A DNA stretch of 64,000 nucleotides from DASZZZ01 sp036260375 (GCA_036260375.1 DASZZZ010000040.1:1-64000), one strand, 5' to 3'; positions 25,061 through 33,569 are shown, counted from the stretch's first letter. Notes: generated by a model not told the origin, from the letters alone. Program-made: numbers and translations.

Positions 25061-25780
25061 TCAGAGGGCGTCACGGAGGCTCGACCGCAGCGCGCCCTCC
25101 CTCAGCTGCTGCGCGAGCCCGACGAGCTCGCGCACCGACTGCGACGCCTCGCGGCGCGCGTCGGGGTCCCGCCGGCGCGCGACCGGGGCGACGATCTGCT
25201 CGAAGAAGCTCGCCTCGCGCTCGGCGAACTGGCGGTACATGCGCAGGTGGCGCGGCTCGACGCCGTAGTGGAAGAACCGCCCGGCCGCCTTCGCCACCAG
25301 GAGGTCGTTCTCGTCGTAGTGCTCCCCCGCCCCGCGACGGTCGAGCACGCCGAAGTCCTCGAGCCCCCGCAGCTGGGCGTCCGACAGCCCCGCCGCGGTG
25401 CGCAGCTCGTCGCGCGTGAGCTGGACGCCGGTCACGTCGACGGGCGCGGGCCGCGGCCCGTCGGACGATCCGGACGACTCGGACGCGCGCCGCGGCCCCT
25501 CGTCGGGGTAGACCCCGCCGTTGGCGTCGGCCGCCGCGAGGCGCTCGCGGATGACGCGCAGGGGCAGGAAGTGGTCGCGCTGCAGCGACAGGATGTAGCG
25601 CAGCCGGGCGACGTCGCCGTCGTAGAACTTCCGGTAGCCGGCCTGCGTGCGCTCGGGGGCGATCAGCCCCTCCGACTCCAGGAAGCGGATCTTCGACACG
25701 CTCACGTCGGGGAAGTCCGCGCGGATGGCGTCGAGGACCTCGCCGATGCTCAGGTAGTCGCGCGACCTCGAGAGGGGCAC
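25061..25780 (-). CDS. MerR-family regulator (Rv1828-like)
   Basis: A 239-residue regulator with a MerR DNA-binding domain at the N-terminus (YLSIGEVLDAIRADFPDVSV, then IRFLESEGLI and GYRKFYDGDVARLRYIL). A Ser/Gly-rich linker leads to a second helical domain (LTRDELRTAAGLSDAQLRGL...YDENDLLVAKAA). This two-domain layout and the position next to the FHA gene match Rv1828. No cysteine cluster for metal sensing is visible. It starts at GTG 25780, 1 nt from the FHA stop, and so shares its transcript with the GarA-like and gcvH genes. Confidence 0.84.
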   Translation of the reverse strand: MPLSRSRDYLSIGEVLDAIRADFPDVSVSKIRFLESEGLIAPERTQAGYRKFYDGDVARLRYILSLQRDHFLPLRVIRERLAAADANGGVYPDEGPRRASESSGSSDGPRPAPVDVTGVQLTRDELRTAAGLSDAQLRGLEDFGVLDRRGAGEHYDENDLLVAKAAGRFFHYGVEPRHLRMYRQFAEREASFFEQIVAPVARRRDPDARREASQSVRELVGLAQQLREGALRSSLRDAL

Positions 25781-25781
25781 G

Positions 25782-26258
25782 TCACTGGCTCCCGGTGAGG
25801 AACACGAGCTTGAACTTGCCGATCTGGATCTCGTCGCCGGTGCGGAGCTCGGCCTCCTCGACCCTCTCCCGGTTCACGTAGGTGCCGTTGAGGCTCCCGA
25901 CGTCGTGGAGCGAGAAGGCGGCGTCGCGCCGCCGGATCTCGGCGTGACGGCGGGACACGGTGATGTCGTCGAGGAAGATGTCGCTGTCGGGATGGCGCCC
26001 GACGTGCGTGACGTCGGCGTCCATGAAGTACTTGCTGCCTGCGTTTGGCCCCCGGCGCACGATCATGACGCCCCGGCCGCCCTCGAGCTCGTCGGGCGAG
26101 ACGTGGACCTCCTCGTCGATGTCGCTCTCGAGCTCGCTCGGCAGGAACGTGACGGTCGTGGTGTCCGACGGCCCCGCGCCCTCCGTCAGCGGGTGGCCGC
26201 ACGACGCGCAGAAGTTCGCACCGTCTGGGTTCTTGTGGCCGCAGTTCGTGCAGAACAT
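25782..26258 (-). CDS. FHA-domain protein, GarA-like, with an added N-terminal zinc ribbon
   Basis: A 158-residue phosphothreonine-binding regulator. Residues 2-22 form a zinc ribbon (CTNCGHKN...FCASCGHPL). A linker contains SDTTTVTF, resembling the kinase-phosphorylated Thr motif of GarA. The C-terminal FHA domain shows THVGRHPDSDIFL, TVSRRHAEI and GSLNGTYVNRE. In mycobacteria GarA, next to gcvH, switches glutamate metabolism and 2-oxoglutarate flux when phosphorylated by PknB/PknG. The zinc ribbon is absent from mycobacterial GarA, so it is an extra module. The start is ATG 26258; a GTG lies 9 nt upstream. Confidence 0.82.
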   Translation of the reverse strand: MFCTNCGHKNPDGANFCASCGHPLTEGAGPSDTTTVTFLPSELESDIDEEVHVSPDELEGGRGVMIVRRGPNAGSKYFMDADVTHVGRHPDSDIFLDDITVSRRHAEIRRRDAAFSLHDVGSLNGTYVNRERVEEAELRTGDEIQIGKFKLVFLTGSQ

Positions 26259-26306
26259 GGAGGTCACCCTATACAGGACGTTTAGGGTTGGTCAAGGCCC
26301 TTCTCG

Positions 26307-26690
26307 TCACGAGCCCTCGACGAGCTTGCGGTACTCGTCGGCGCTCATGAGGTCGCCGGACTCGTCGCCGGACGGCGCGATCGCGACCATCCAGCCGTCG
26401 CCGTAGGGATCCTGGTTGATCAGCTCCGGGGTCTGCTCGAGCCGCCCGTTGGTCTCCACGACGGTGCCCGTCACGGGGCTGTAGACGTCGGACACCGACT
26501 TCGTCGACTCGACCTCGCCGAGGGGCTCGCCCGCGGTGACCGCGGTGCCCGGCTCGGGGAGCCCGACGAACACGACGTCGCCGAGCTGGTCCTGCGCGTA
26601 GTCGGTGATTCCCATCACGACCCGCCCGCCGTCCTCGCGCGCCCACTCGTGCTCGCTCGTGTAGCGGCGATCGTCCGGCACGTCGCCCAT
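26307..26690 (-). CDS. gcvH: Glycine cleavage system H-protein
   Basis: Lipoyl shuttle of the glycine cleavage system; 127 residues. The lipoylation Lys is in GEVESTKSVSDVYSP. RYTSEHEWAR at the start and YGDGWMVAI near the end are conserved. ATG 26690 with AGGAGA 7 nt upstream is preferred over a longer frame beginning at 26723. It is physically separate from gcvT/gcvPA/gcvPB but on the same strand, with garA and the MerR gene directly downstream, which supports shared control of glycine and glutamate metabolism. Confidence 0.92.
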   Translation of the reverse strand: MGDVPDDRRYTSEHEWAREDGGRVVMGITDYAQDQLGDVVFVGLPEPGTAVTAGEPLGEVESTKSVSDVYSPVTGTVVETNGRLEQTPELINQDPYGDGWMVAIAPSGDESGDLMSADEYRKLVEGS

Positions 26691-26721
26691 TCGGGCTCTC
26701 CTTTCCTCGTCCTCCGGGAAC

Positions 26722-26737
26722 AAGTAGACAAGTCAAT
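26722..26737. repeat. GTCGAC-type octamer array 4 (2 degenerate units)
   Basis: Units AAGTAGAC and AAGTCAAT in the 42-bp gap between the sugar nucleotidyltransferase and gcvH; the second unit contains the nucleotidyltransferase stop codon. It is the weakest of the eleven arrays, recognisable mainly from its phase and from AAGTAGAC also occurring in array 2 (opposite strand). Confidence 0.45.
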
Positions 26738-29261
26738 CAGTGGATTCGGGGACTTCGCCTTCGGCGGCCTCGGCCGCGAGGGCGGCGAAGCGCTCGGCCA
26801 TCGCGCGCGCGTCCGCCGCGGTCGGGCCCTCGGCCCAGATGCGGCACGACGGCTCGTCGGCGTACGGGATCACCAGCGCCCAGCGGTCGCCCTCGATCGC
26901 CTTGACGCCGTCGAGCAGGACGACGGTCCCGCCGGACGCGGCGGCGCCGACGTGGCGCATGACGGCGCCCTTGCGCCCCCACGGCGTCGGGACGTCGCGC
27001 ACGACGACGTGGGTCTCGGGCAGGTCGTCGATCACCTCCGACAGGGGCCGGCGCGCCGCCGCGATCAGCTCGAGCGTCTTGCAGAACGTCATGAGACCGT
27101 CCGACGCCGGCATGAACGACGGGAATATCAGCAGGCCCTCCGAGTTGCCGGCGAACCCGGTCTCGGGGTCCGCGGCGTGCGCCATCAGCGAGGTGATCGC
27201 GGTCGGCGTCCACGCCACCTCGGCGCCCGCGGCGCGCGCGAGCCGCTCGGCCACGCTCGACGTCGACACCGGCAGGGCGACGGAGCGGGCGCCACGGGTG
27301 GCCTCGTGGCGCACGAACGCCATCAACGCGCGGTCGTCCGCGACGCGCCGGCCGCGGTCGTCGACGAGGTGCGCGACCTCGCCGCCCGGCTCGAGCACTA
27401 TCCCGAGGTTCGAGCCCGAGTTCACGACGTGGTTGGCGACCTCCGACAGGAGTCGGTCGAGCTCGTCGCGCGTGAGCACGGCGCGGTGCTCGTCGGTGAA
27501 CGCGTTGACGGCGAGGACGTCGCAGCCGAGACGCCCCAGGATCGACGGGCCGATGAGCGACGCGGGGCCGCACGCGTAGTCCACGACGACCTTGAGCCGC
27601 GCTTCGCGCACCGCGGGGACGTCGACCGCGCGCAGCAGGCCGGAGACGTACTGGCCCGGCGCGTGCGGCGGGAACTCGAGCTCCCCGAGGGTCGCCGGAC
27701 CGGTGCGGCGGTAGTCCTCGCGAAAGAAGACGCGCTCGATCTTGCGCTGCTCGGTCGGGGCGAGGTCGAGCCCGTCGCCGTCGAACAACCGGATCTCGAC
27801 GGCGCCGGGGTCGATCGGCGACGTCCGCACGCTGATGCCTCCGGCCGCCTGGTGGCTCCGGACCGTGAAGCGCGTCACCGGCATCGGCGTGAGCTCGAGG
27901 TCGCGGCACGTCACGCCGGTCGCGTTCAAGCCGGCGATGACGGCTCGCTTGATGGTGCGCGCCGCCCGGCTCGCGTCGCGTCCCGCCACGACCACGCTGC
28001 CGCGCTTGAGCGTCGTGCCGTACGCCATGCCGAGGCGCACCGCGGTCACCGGCGTGACGCCGAGGTTGACGAGGCCCGTCACGCCGCGCGACCCGAACAG
28101 GCTGCGGGCGGCGCGCCGCTCGTGCACGACGCTCTGGGTGACGATCGCGCCCGCCTCGACCGCGCGCGAAGGATAGACCTTCACTCGAGGCTTCACCAGG
28201 GCGCCGGCCCCCACCGTCACGTCGTCGCCGAGCACGGCGCCCTCCTCGAGGGTCGCGCCGCGCTCGAGGACCGCGCCCCGGCTCATCGCTCCCCCGCGCA
28301 CGTGCGCCGACGACCCGAGATGGCCGCGGTCCATGACGACGCCGTGCGACACGCGCGCGTCCTCGCCCACGATCACGTTGGCCCCGACGACCGCGTAGGG
28401 CCCTATCACCGCCCCGGCGCCGATCGTCGAGTTGTCGCCGATCACGGCGGGTCCTTCGACGCGCGCGGTCGTGTCGATGTCGACGTCCTCGCCGACCCAC
28501 ACGCCGGGCCGCAGCTCGAACCCGGGCAGCGGCACGCCGGCGGCCCCCTCGAGCGCGTCGCGCTGGGCCTGGAGGAACGCGTCGGTGTTGCCGACGTCGG
28601 TCCAGTAGGCGTCGGTCACGTAGCCGTACAGCGGCAGGCCCTTGTCGAGCATCAGCGGGAACAGCTCGCTCGAGAAGTCGTACGCCTGGTCGGGCGGCAC
28701 GAGGTCGAGGACCTCCGGCTCGAGGACGTAGATGCCGGTGTTGATGGTGTCGGAAAAAACCTGACCCCACGTCGGCTTCTCGAGGAAGCGCTCGATGCGG
28801 CCGCGGTCGTCGGTCATGACGATGCCGAACTCGAGCGGGTCCTTCATCCGCTTGAGGACGAGCGTCGCGGCGGCCTCGCGCTCGCGGTGGAACGCGACGA
28901 CGTCGTCGAGGTCGAGGTTCGTCAACGCGTCGCCGGAGATGACCAGGAACGTGTCCGACAGGAGCTCGCGCGCGCCGAGGACCGACCCGGCGGTGCCGAG
29001 CGGGACCTCCTCGGTGGCGTAGGACAGCGACACGCCGAGGTCGGAGCCGTCGCCGAAGTAGTTGCGGATGACCGACGACAGGAACTGCAGGGTTGCGACG
29101 ACGTCGGTGACGCCGTGGGCGCGGAGGAGCTCGATCGTGTGCTCCATGAGCGGCCGGTTGACGACCGGCAGCATCGGCTTGGGCATGTTGCTCGTCAACG
29201 GCCGCAGGCGCGAGCCCTCGCCGCCGGCCATGATCACCGCCTGCATCCCTGACTGGCTCAC
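26733..29261 (-). CDS. Mannose-1-phosphate guanylyltransferase-type protein fused to a degenerate phosphomannomutase domain
   Basis: An 842-residue fusion. Residues 1-235 are a nucleotidyltransferase (MAGGEGSRLRPLT, SGDALTNLDL). Residues 255-370 are left-handed beta-helix hexapeptide repeats. The remainder is a phosphohexomutase-like domain. The mutase active-site serine loop (TASHNP in the family) reads VRTSPIDP, and the metal loop DGDGDR is only LVDDRGRRV, so mutase activity is doubtful. Such fusions are known in several bacterial phyla. The nucleotidyltransferase probably makes GDP-mannose or a related sugar nucleotide for the mannosylation genes here. GTGA overlap with pgsA; an alternative start is ATG 29246. 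Confidence 0.82.
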   Translation of the reverse strand: MSQSGMQAVIMAGGEGSRLRPLTSNMPKPMLPVVNRPLMEHTIELLRAHGVTDVVATLQFLSSVIRNYFGDGSDLGVSLSYATEEVPLGTAGSVLGARELLSDTFLVISGDALTNLDLDDVVAFHREREAAATLVLKRMKDPLEFGIVMTDDRGRIERFLEKPTWGQVFSDTINTGIYVLEPEVLDLVPPDQAYDFSSELFPLMLDKGLPLYGYVTDAYWTDVGNTDAFLQAQRDALEGAAGVPLPGFELRPGVWVGEDVDIDTTARVEGPAVIGDNSTIGAGAVIGPYAVVGANVIVGEDARVSHGVVMDRGHLGSSAHVRGGAMSRGAVLERGATLEEGAVLGDDVTVGAGALVKPRVKVYPSRAVEAGAIVTQSVVHERRAARSLFGSRGVTGLVNLGVTPVTAVRLGMAYGTTLKRGSVVVAGRDASRAARTIKRAVIAGLNATGVTCRDLELTPMPVTRFTVRSHQAAGGISVRTSPIDPGAVEIRLFDGDGLDLAPTEQRKIERVFFREDYRRTGPATLGELEFPPHAPGQYVSGLLRAVDVPAVREARLKVVVDYACGPASLIGPSILGRLGCDVLAVNAFTDEHRAVLTRDELDRLLSEVANHVVNSGSNLGIVLEPGGEVAHLVDDRGRRVADDRALMAFVRHEATRGARSVALPVSTSSVAERLARAAGAEVAWTPTAITSLMAHAADPETGFAGNSEGLLIFPSFMPASDGLMTFCKTLELIAAARRPLSEVIDDLPETHVVVRDVPTPWGRKGAVMRHVGAAASGGTVVLLDGVKAIEGDRWALVIPYADEPSCRIWAEGPTAADARAMAERFAALAAEAAEGEVPESTD

Positions 29262-29947
29262 GTCCGCGCGTCACCCTCCTTCGGTCGAAGCCTCGCCCAG
29301 ACGGCGCGAGCGTAGAGCACGGCCGCGGCCCAGTAGAAGACGGCCCCGGCCGACGCGAACGCGAGGCCGATGCCGCGCGCGGGCCGCTCGAGAGGGAACG
29401 ACGTCGCGCTCCACGCGAGCAGGGTGAGGCCGAGCAGCAGGCATGCGGTCGCCAGCTTCCCCGTGAAGTTGACGGGGATACGGCCGAGGCCGCGCCGGTC
29501 GAACAGCGGGAACAGCGACAGCACGAGCACGTCGCGCACGATGACGGCCGCGGCGAGCCACCACGCCAGCACGCCGCGCGCCACGAGGGCGATCGTCAGC
29601 GCCAGGATCAGGAGGCGGTCCGAGAGCGGGTCGAGGAGCTTGCCGAGCTCGGAGATCGAGTTCGTGCGGCGGGCGATGTAGCCGTCGAAGAAGTCGGTCC
29701 ACGCCGCGGCGCCGTAGAGGATCACGGCGGCCTCCTCGCGCCCGGTCACGAACAGCGCGACGAACACGGGCGTCGCCGCGAGACGCACGGCCGACAGCAG
29801 GTTGGGCAGCGTCGCGAGGCGGTCGGGTGCGACGACCGCGGGCGCGACCTCGGGGGCCGGGTCCGCGGGCGCGTCGCCCGAGGCGGCCGGCGCGCGGTCG
29901 TCCCGGGACGCGCCGGCGCGCGGCGGGCCGTGCTCGTGTGCTTCCAC
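29258..29947 (-). CDS. pgsA: CDP-alcohol phosphatidyltransferase (phosphatidylglycerophosphate synthase-like)
   Basis: A 229-residue membrane enzyme. The CDP-alcohol motif is complete: WTDFFDGYIARR followed by ELGKLLDPLSD, giving D-x2-D-G-x2-A-R-x8-G-x3-D-x3-D. Four to five hydrophobic helices are visible. It likely attaches glycerol-3-phosphate to CDP-diacylglycerol; inositol phosphate as acceptor cannot be excluded. The frame opens at GTG 29947, only 3 nt from the tRNA-Pro gene, and the first 45 residues are low-complexity, so a later start near VAPDRLATLPNLL is possible. It shares a 4-nt overlap with the downstream sugar nucleotidyltransferase. Confidence 0.82.
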   Translation of the reverse strand: MEAHEHGPPRAGASRDDRAPAASGDAPADPAPEVAPAVVAPDRLATLPNLLSAVRLAATPVFVALFVTGREEAAVILYGAAAWTDFFDGYIARRTNSISELGKLLDPLSDRLLILALTIALVARGVLAWWLAAAVIVRDVLVLSLFPLFDRRGLGRIPVNFTGKLATACLLLGLTLLAWSATSFPLERPARGIGLAFASAGAVFYWAAAVLYARAVWARLRPKEGDART

Positions 29948-29950
29948 CGG

Positions 29951-30025
29951 TCGGGACGGCCGGATTCGAACCGGCGACCCCTGGTCCCCCAGACCAGTGC
30001 GCTAACCAAGCTGCGCCACGTCCCG
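29951..30025 (-). tRNA. tRNA-Pro (GGG anticodon)
   Basis: 75 nt including the discriminator A. On the minus strand the acceptor arms CGGGACG/CGTCCCG pair perfectly. The anticodon stem-loop is CTGGT-CTGGGGG-ACCAG with anticodon GGG. The T-arm GCCGG-TTCGAAT-CCGGC is canonical and the D-arm has GGTTAGC. CCA is not encoded (ACCG follows). It sits directly upstream of pgsA on the same strand, so the two may share a transcript. Confidence 0.95.
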
Positions 30026-30065
30026 AGGCGGTCGATCATACCCGGGGGCCGTCGCGACACCGAGG

Positions 30066-30113
30066 TCGTCGACTTGTCGACTCGTCGCCTTGTCGTCGAC
30101 GCGACGAGTCGGC
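30066..30113. repeat. GTCGAC-type octamer array 5 (6 units)
   Basis: Six units in unbroken 8-bp register: TCGTCGAC, TTGTCGAC, TCGTCGCC, TTGTCGTC, GACGCGAC, GAGTCGGC. The array lies in the 198-bp gap between der and tRNA-Pro. The rest of the gap (30114-30223) shows no gene or terminator that I can recognise. Confidence 0.7.
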
Positions 30114-30223
30114 GCGTGCAGCCGCGCCAGGACTTCCGATCGAGCGTGTCGTCGCGACCAGCGATCCGTAGAAGCGCGAGACGTCGATGCGCCGTCGGGA
30201 GGCTCTACAGCTACAGTCGAACC

Positions 30224-31549
30224 TTACTCTCGCGCTCGCACTCGGCCCTCGACGCGCACCGGCGTCCCGGCGAACGGCTCCGCGTCGCGGATGCGCCGCT
30301 CGAGATAGCGGACGTACGACGGCTCGAGGCGCTGGGTGGCGAACACGACGATCGTGGGCGGCGCCGCGCTCACCTGCACGGCGTACAGGATGCGCGCGGG
30401 ACGGCCGCCCGACCTCGGGTGCGGCCGCTCGTCCTGCGCCGCGCGCACGATCCGGTTGAGGACGCCGGTCGCGAGCCGGCGCCGGTGCGACTCGACCGCG
30501 TCGGCGAGCGCCGGCACGACGCGGTCGACGCCCCGGCCCGTCGTCGCCACCGTCCGGACCGTCGTGGCCCACGGGAGGAACCGGAGGCGGTCGCGCACCG
30601 AGCGGTCGAAGCGGGCGCGGTCCGTTTCCTCCGCCGGCAGGAGGTCCCACTTGTTGAGCGCCACGACGCAGGCGCGCCCCGCCCGGACGATCTCCTCGGC
30701 GATCCGCTGGTCGTGGCCCGTGACGCCGTCGGCCGCGTCGACGACGAGCAGCGCGACGTCGACGCGCGCCAGCGTGCGGCGCGACCGCAGGAAGCCGAAG
30801 TACTCGATCGGGTCGTCGATCTGGACCTCGCGGCGCATGCCCGCGGTGTCGACGAGGCGCAGGGCGCGGCCGTCGCCGGCGTCGAGGGCCGCGTCGACCG
30901 GGTCGCGCGTCGTGCCCGGCGTCGGCGCCACGATCGCGCGCGGCTCGCCGAGGAGCGCGTTCAGCATCGACGACTTACCGACGTTCGGACGGCCGACGAT
31001 CGCGGCCGACGCCCACGCGCCCGGGTTCGCCCGGCCCTCGTCGGGCAGCAGCGCGACGAGCCGCTCGAGGAAGTCGCCGGAGCCGCGCCCGTGCAGCGCG
31101 GAGAGGGGGGCCGGGTCGCCGAGACCGAGCCGGTAGAACGCCGCCGCCGACGGCTCGTCGCGCGGGTCGTCCACCTTGTTGGCCGCGACGAGCACCGGTT
31201 TGCCCGAGCGGCGCAGCCGCTGCGCGACGACGTGGTCGTCCTGCGTGGGGCCGGTCGCGGCGTCGACCGCGAGGACGATGACGTCCGCGCTGTCGATCGC
31301 GACCGCGGCCTGCTCCGCGACGCGCGCCTCGAGCCCCTCGGCCCCGGGCTCGAGTCCGCCGGTGTCCACGATCTCGAAGCGCCGGCCCGCCCACTCCGCG
31401 ACGAACCCCCGCCGGTCGCGCGTAACGCCCGGCGTCTGTTCGACGATCGCCTCGCGCCGCCCGAGGACGCGGTTGACGAGCGACGACTTGCCGACGTTGG
31501 GCCGTCCCACGACCGCCACGACCGGAAGCGCGCGGCCGTCAGCGCCCAT
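30224..31549 (-). CDS. der: GTPase Der (EngA), ribosome assembly
   Basis: Tandem GTPase for 50S ribosomal subunit maturation; 441 residues. Two G domains carry P-loops VVGRPNVGKSSLVNR and IVGRPNVGKSSMLNA, with G3 motifs DTGGL and DTAGM and G4 motifs NKVD and NKWD. The C-terminal KH-like domain ends with PTIVVFATQRLEPSYVRYL. ATG 31549 overlaps the cmk stop by 11 nt; an ATG at 31567 would enlarge the overlap. The order cmk-der is the same as in M. tuberculosis (Rv1712-Rv1713). Confidence 0.94.
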   Translation of the reverse strand: MGADGRALPVVAVVGRPNVGKSSLVNRVLGRREAIVEQTPGVTRDRRGFVAEWAGRRFEIVDTGGLEPGAEGLEARVAEQAAVAIDSADVIVLAVDAATGPTQDDHVVAQRLRRSGKPVLVAANKVDDPRDEPSAAAFYRLGLGDPAPLSALHGRGSGDFLERLVALLPDEGRANPGAWASAAIVGRPNVGKSSMLNALLGEPRAIVAPTPGTTRDPVDAALDAGDGRALRLVDTAGMRREVQIDDPIEYFGFLRSRRTLARVDVALLVVDAADGVTGHDQRIAEEIVRAGRACVVALNKWDLLPAEETDRARFDRSVRDRLRFLPWATTVRTVATTGRGVDRVVPALADAVESHRRRLATGVLNRIVRAAQDERPHPRSGGRPARILYAVQVSAAPPTIVVFATQRLEPSYVRYLERRIRDAEPFAGTPVRVEGRVRARE

Positions 31550-32198
31550 CGAGCGCGCCTCGCACAAGCTCCACGATGCGCCGCGCGACCGCGTCGGCGT
31601 CGTCGTCGGACGAGTCGATCACGACCGCGTCCGGAGGGGTCACAAGCGGCGACGTCGCGCGCGACGCGTCGGCGTCGTCGCGCTCCCCGATCGCCGCCTC
31701 GACGCGCGCGCGGGTGGCGTCGTCGTCGGGCAAGCCCAGCTGCTCGACGCGCCGGCGCGCGCGCTCGCCGAGGGTCGCGGTGAGGAAGACCTTCACGGCG
31801 GCGTCGGGCAGCACGGTCGAGCCGATGTCGCGGCCCTCCATCACGACGTCGTCGTCGCGCGCGAGCGCGCGCTGTCGTTCGACGAGAGCGGCGCGCACGC
31901 CCGCGTGCGACGACACGCGCGACGACGCGCGCGTCACCTCCGGCGTCCGGATGAGCGCGGTGACGTCCTCGCCGTCGACCACGACGCGCCCGGCGTCGAC
32001 GTCGAACCGGACCGTGCGCGCGAGCCGCTCGAGCGCGCCGCCGTCGGCCGGGTCGACGCCGCGGCGCAACGCGACGAACGCCAGCGCGCGGTACATCGCG
32101 CCCGTGTCGACGTAGCGCCACCCGAGGGCGCGCGCCACGGCGCGCGCCACGGTGCTCTTGCCGGCGCCCGCGGGCCCGTCGATCGCGACCGCGCTCAC
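31539..32198 (-). CDS. cmk: Cytidylate kinase
   Basis: Phosphorylates CMP and dCMP; 219 residues. The P-loop is AIDGPAGAGKSTVARAVA, followed by YVDTGAMYRALAF, the CMP-binding RDIGSTVLPDA and the lid region TLGERARRRVEQL. GTG 32198 overlaps the aroA stop by 4 nt, so translation is coupled. The typical NMP-binding insert is present, and length agrees with the family. Confidence 0.94.
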   Translation of the reverse strand: MSAVAIDGPAGAGKSTVARAVARALGWRYVDTGAMYRALAFVALRRGVDPADGGALERLARTVRFDVDAGRVVVDGEDVTALIRTPEVTRASSRVSSHAGVRAALVERQRALARDDDVVMEGRDIGSTVLPDAAVKVFLTATLGERARRRVEQLGLPDDDATRARVEAAIGERDDADASRATSPLVTPPDAVVIDSSDDDADAVARRIVELVRGALDGR

Positions 32199-33487
32199 GA
32201 CCGTCCCTGCGCCGCGGCGACGACGTCGAGAAAGCCGGGGAACGACGTCTCGACGCAGTCCCAGCGCGTGACCCGGATGCGCTGTGGCGACGCGACGCCG
32301 GCGACCGCGAACGCCATCGCGATGCGGTGGTCGCCCCTCGAGTCGACGACGCCGTCGCCGAGCTCGGCGGGACCGCGCACGACGAGGCCGTCGGGCAGCT
32401 CCTCGGCGTCGGCGCCGAGCGCGCGCAGGCCACCGACGAGCGCCGCGATCCGGTCGGACTCCTTGACCCGCAGCTCCGAGGCGCCGTGGAAGCGCGTGAC
32501 GCCGTCGGCGCGGCTCGCCGCGATCGCCAACGCCGGGATCTCGTCGACGAGCGACGGCACCAGGTCCGGGCCGACGTCGACGCCGCGCAGCTCCGACGCC
32601 TCGACAGTCACGTCGCCGACCGGCTCCCCGCCCTCGTCGCCCGAGATCTCGACGTCGACGCGCGCGCCCATGGAGCGCAGCACGTCGAGGGCCGCGGCGC
32701 GCGTCGGGTTGAGGCCGACGGCCTCGATCGTGAGGTGGGAGCCGGGCACGATCGCCGCCGCGACCGCGAGGAACATGGCGGCCGACACGTCGCCCGGCAC
32801 ACGGCGGTCGAGGGCCGGCACGGGCTGCGGCCCGTCGAGCGCGACGGTGGTGCCGGCGACGCGGACGTCGACGCCCGCGGCGCGCAGCATGCGCTCGGTG
32901 TGGTCCCGGCTGCGACGGGGCTCGGCCACCGACGTCGTGCCCTCGGCGCCGAGCGCCGCCAGCAACAGGGCCGACTTGACCTGGGCGCTGGCGACGTCGA
33001 GCTGCACGTCGGCGCCCCGCAGCCGGCCGCCCCTGACGCTCAGCGGCGCGCGGTCGCCGCGGCATCGACCGTCGATCGACGCGCCCATGCGGCGCAGCGG
33101 TGCGACCACGCGGAGCATGGGCCGGGCGCGCAGCGACGCGTCGCCGGTGACGACCGTGAGCCCGTCGACGCGGGCGAAGACGCCGAGGCCCATCCGGATC
33201 GTGGATCCGGAGTTGCCCGCGTCGACGACGGCGACCGGCTCCTGCAGCCCGCGCCCGCCGCAACCCTCTACCTCCACTACAGCGTCAGAGTCGACGCTCG
33301 CGACCGTCGCGCCGACGGCGCGCACGGCCGCGGCGGTCGCGGCGACGTCGGCGCCCGGGTTGACCCCGTCGACGCGGCTGCGGCCGTCGGCGAGGGCGGC
33401 GAGCAGCAGCGCCCGATGCGAGATCGACTTGTCGCCCGGGACGCGGACGGTCCCGCGCAGGGGCCGGGCCGCGGTCCGGCGGCTCAC
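32195..33487 (-). CDS. aroA: 3-phosphoshikimate 1-carboxyvinyltransferase (EPSP synthase)
   Basis: Sixth step of the shikimate pathway; 430 residues. RVPGDKSISHRALLLAALA carries the conserved Lys and Ser of the shikimate-phosphate site; NAGNSGSTIRM corresponds to the NAGTATR-type loop (DAGNSGSTIRM here), and ESDRIAALVGGLRALG closes the active site. I chose GTG 33487 (VSRRTAARPLRG) because homologues begin close to here. A TTG at 33547 inside an octamer array would add 20 poorly conserved residues. Next to tyrA, it forms an aromatic amino acid unit. Confidence 0.92.
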   Translation of the reverse strand: MSRRTAARPLRGTVRVPGDKSISHRALLLAALADGRSRVDGVNPGADVAATAAAVRAVGATVASVDSDAVVEVEGCGGRGLQEPVAVVDAGNSGSTIRMGLGVFARVDGLTVVTGDASLRARPMLRVVAPLRRMGASIDGRCRGDRAPLSVRGGRLRGADVQLDVASAQVKSALLLAALGAEGTTSVAEPRRSRDHTERMLRAAGVDVRVAGTTVALDGPQPVPALDRRVPGDVSAAMFLAVAAAIVPGSHLTIEAVGLNPTRAAALDVLRSMGARVDVEISGDEGGEPVGDVTVEASELRGVDVGPDLVPSLVDEIPALAIAASRADGVTRFHGASELRVKESDRIAALVGGLRALGADAEELPDGLVVRGPAELGDGVVDSRGDHRIAMAFAVAGVASPQRIRVTRWDCVETSFPGFLDVVAAAQGRS

Positions 33488-33521
33488 CGGGAGCCCCGTG
33501 CGGGCGAGGGCGGTGGCAGCG

Positions 33522-33569
33522 TCGTCGACATGTCTAGTTGTCGACAAGTCATGATGACGCCACGTCGAC
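33522..33569. repeat. GTCGAC-type octamer array 6 (6 units)
   Basis: Units TCGTCGAC, ATGTCTAG, TTGTCGAC, AAGTCATG, ATGACGCC, ACGTCGAC without a break in register. It fills most of the tyrA-aroA gap and runs into the last seven codons of tyrA, so the C-terminal tail of TyrA (VDVASS) is partly repeat-encoded. Confidence 0.7.

Noticed and set aside
25074..25074. GTG 25074 as the carboxypeptidase start
   Set aside because: It would place 31 extra residues, including two repeat-derived segments, in front of an otherwise textbook signal peptide, and it has only a weak ribosome-binding site.
26649..29252. An 867-residue plus-strand open frame
   Set aside because: Antisense shadow of the sugar nucleotidyltransferase fusion; no recognisable domains.
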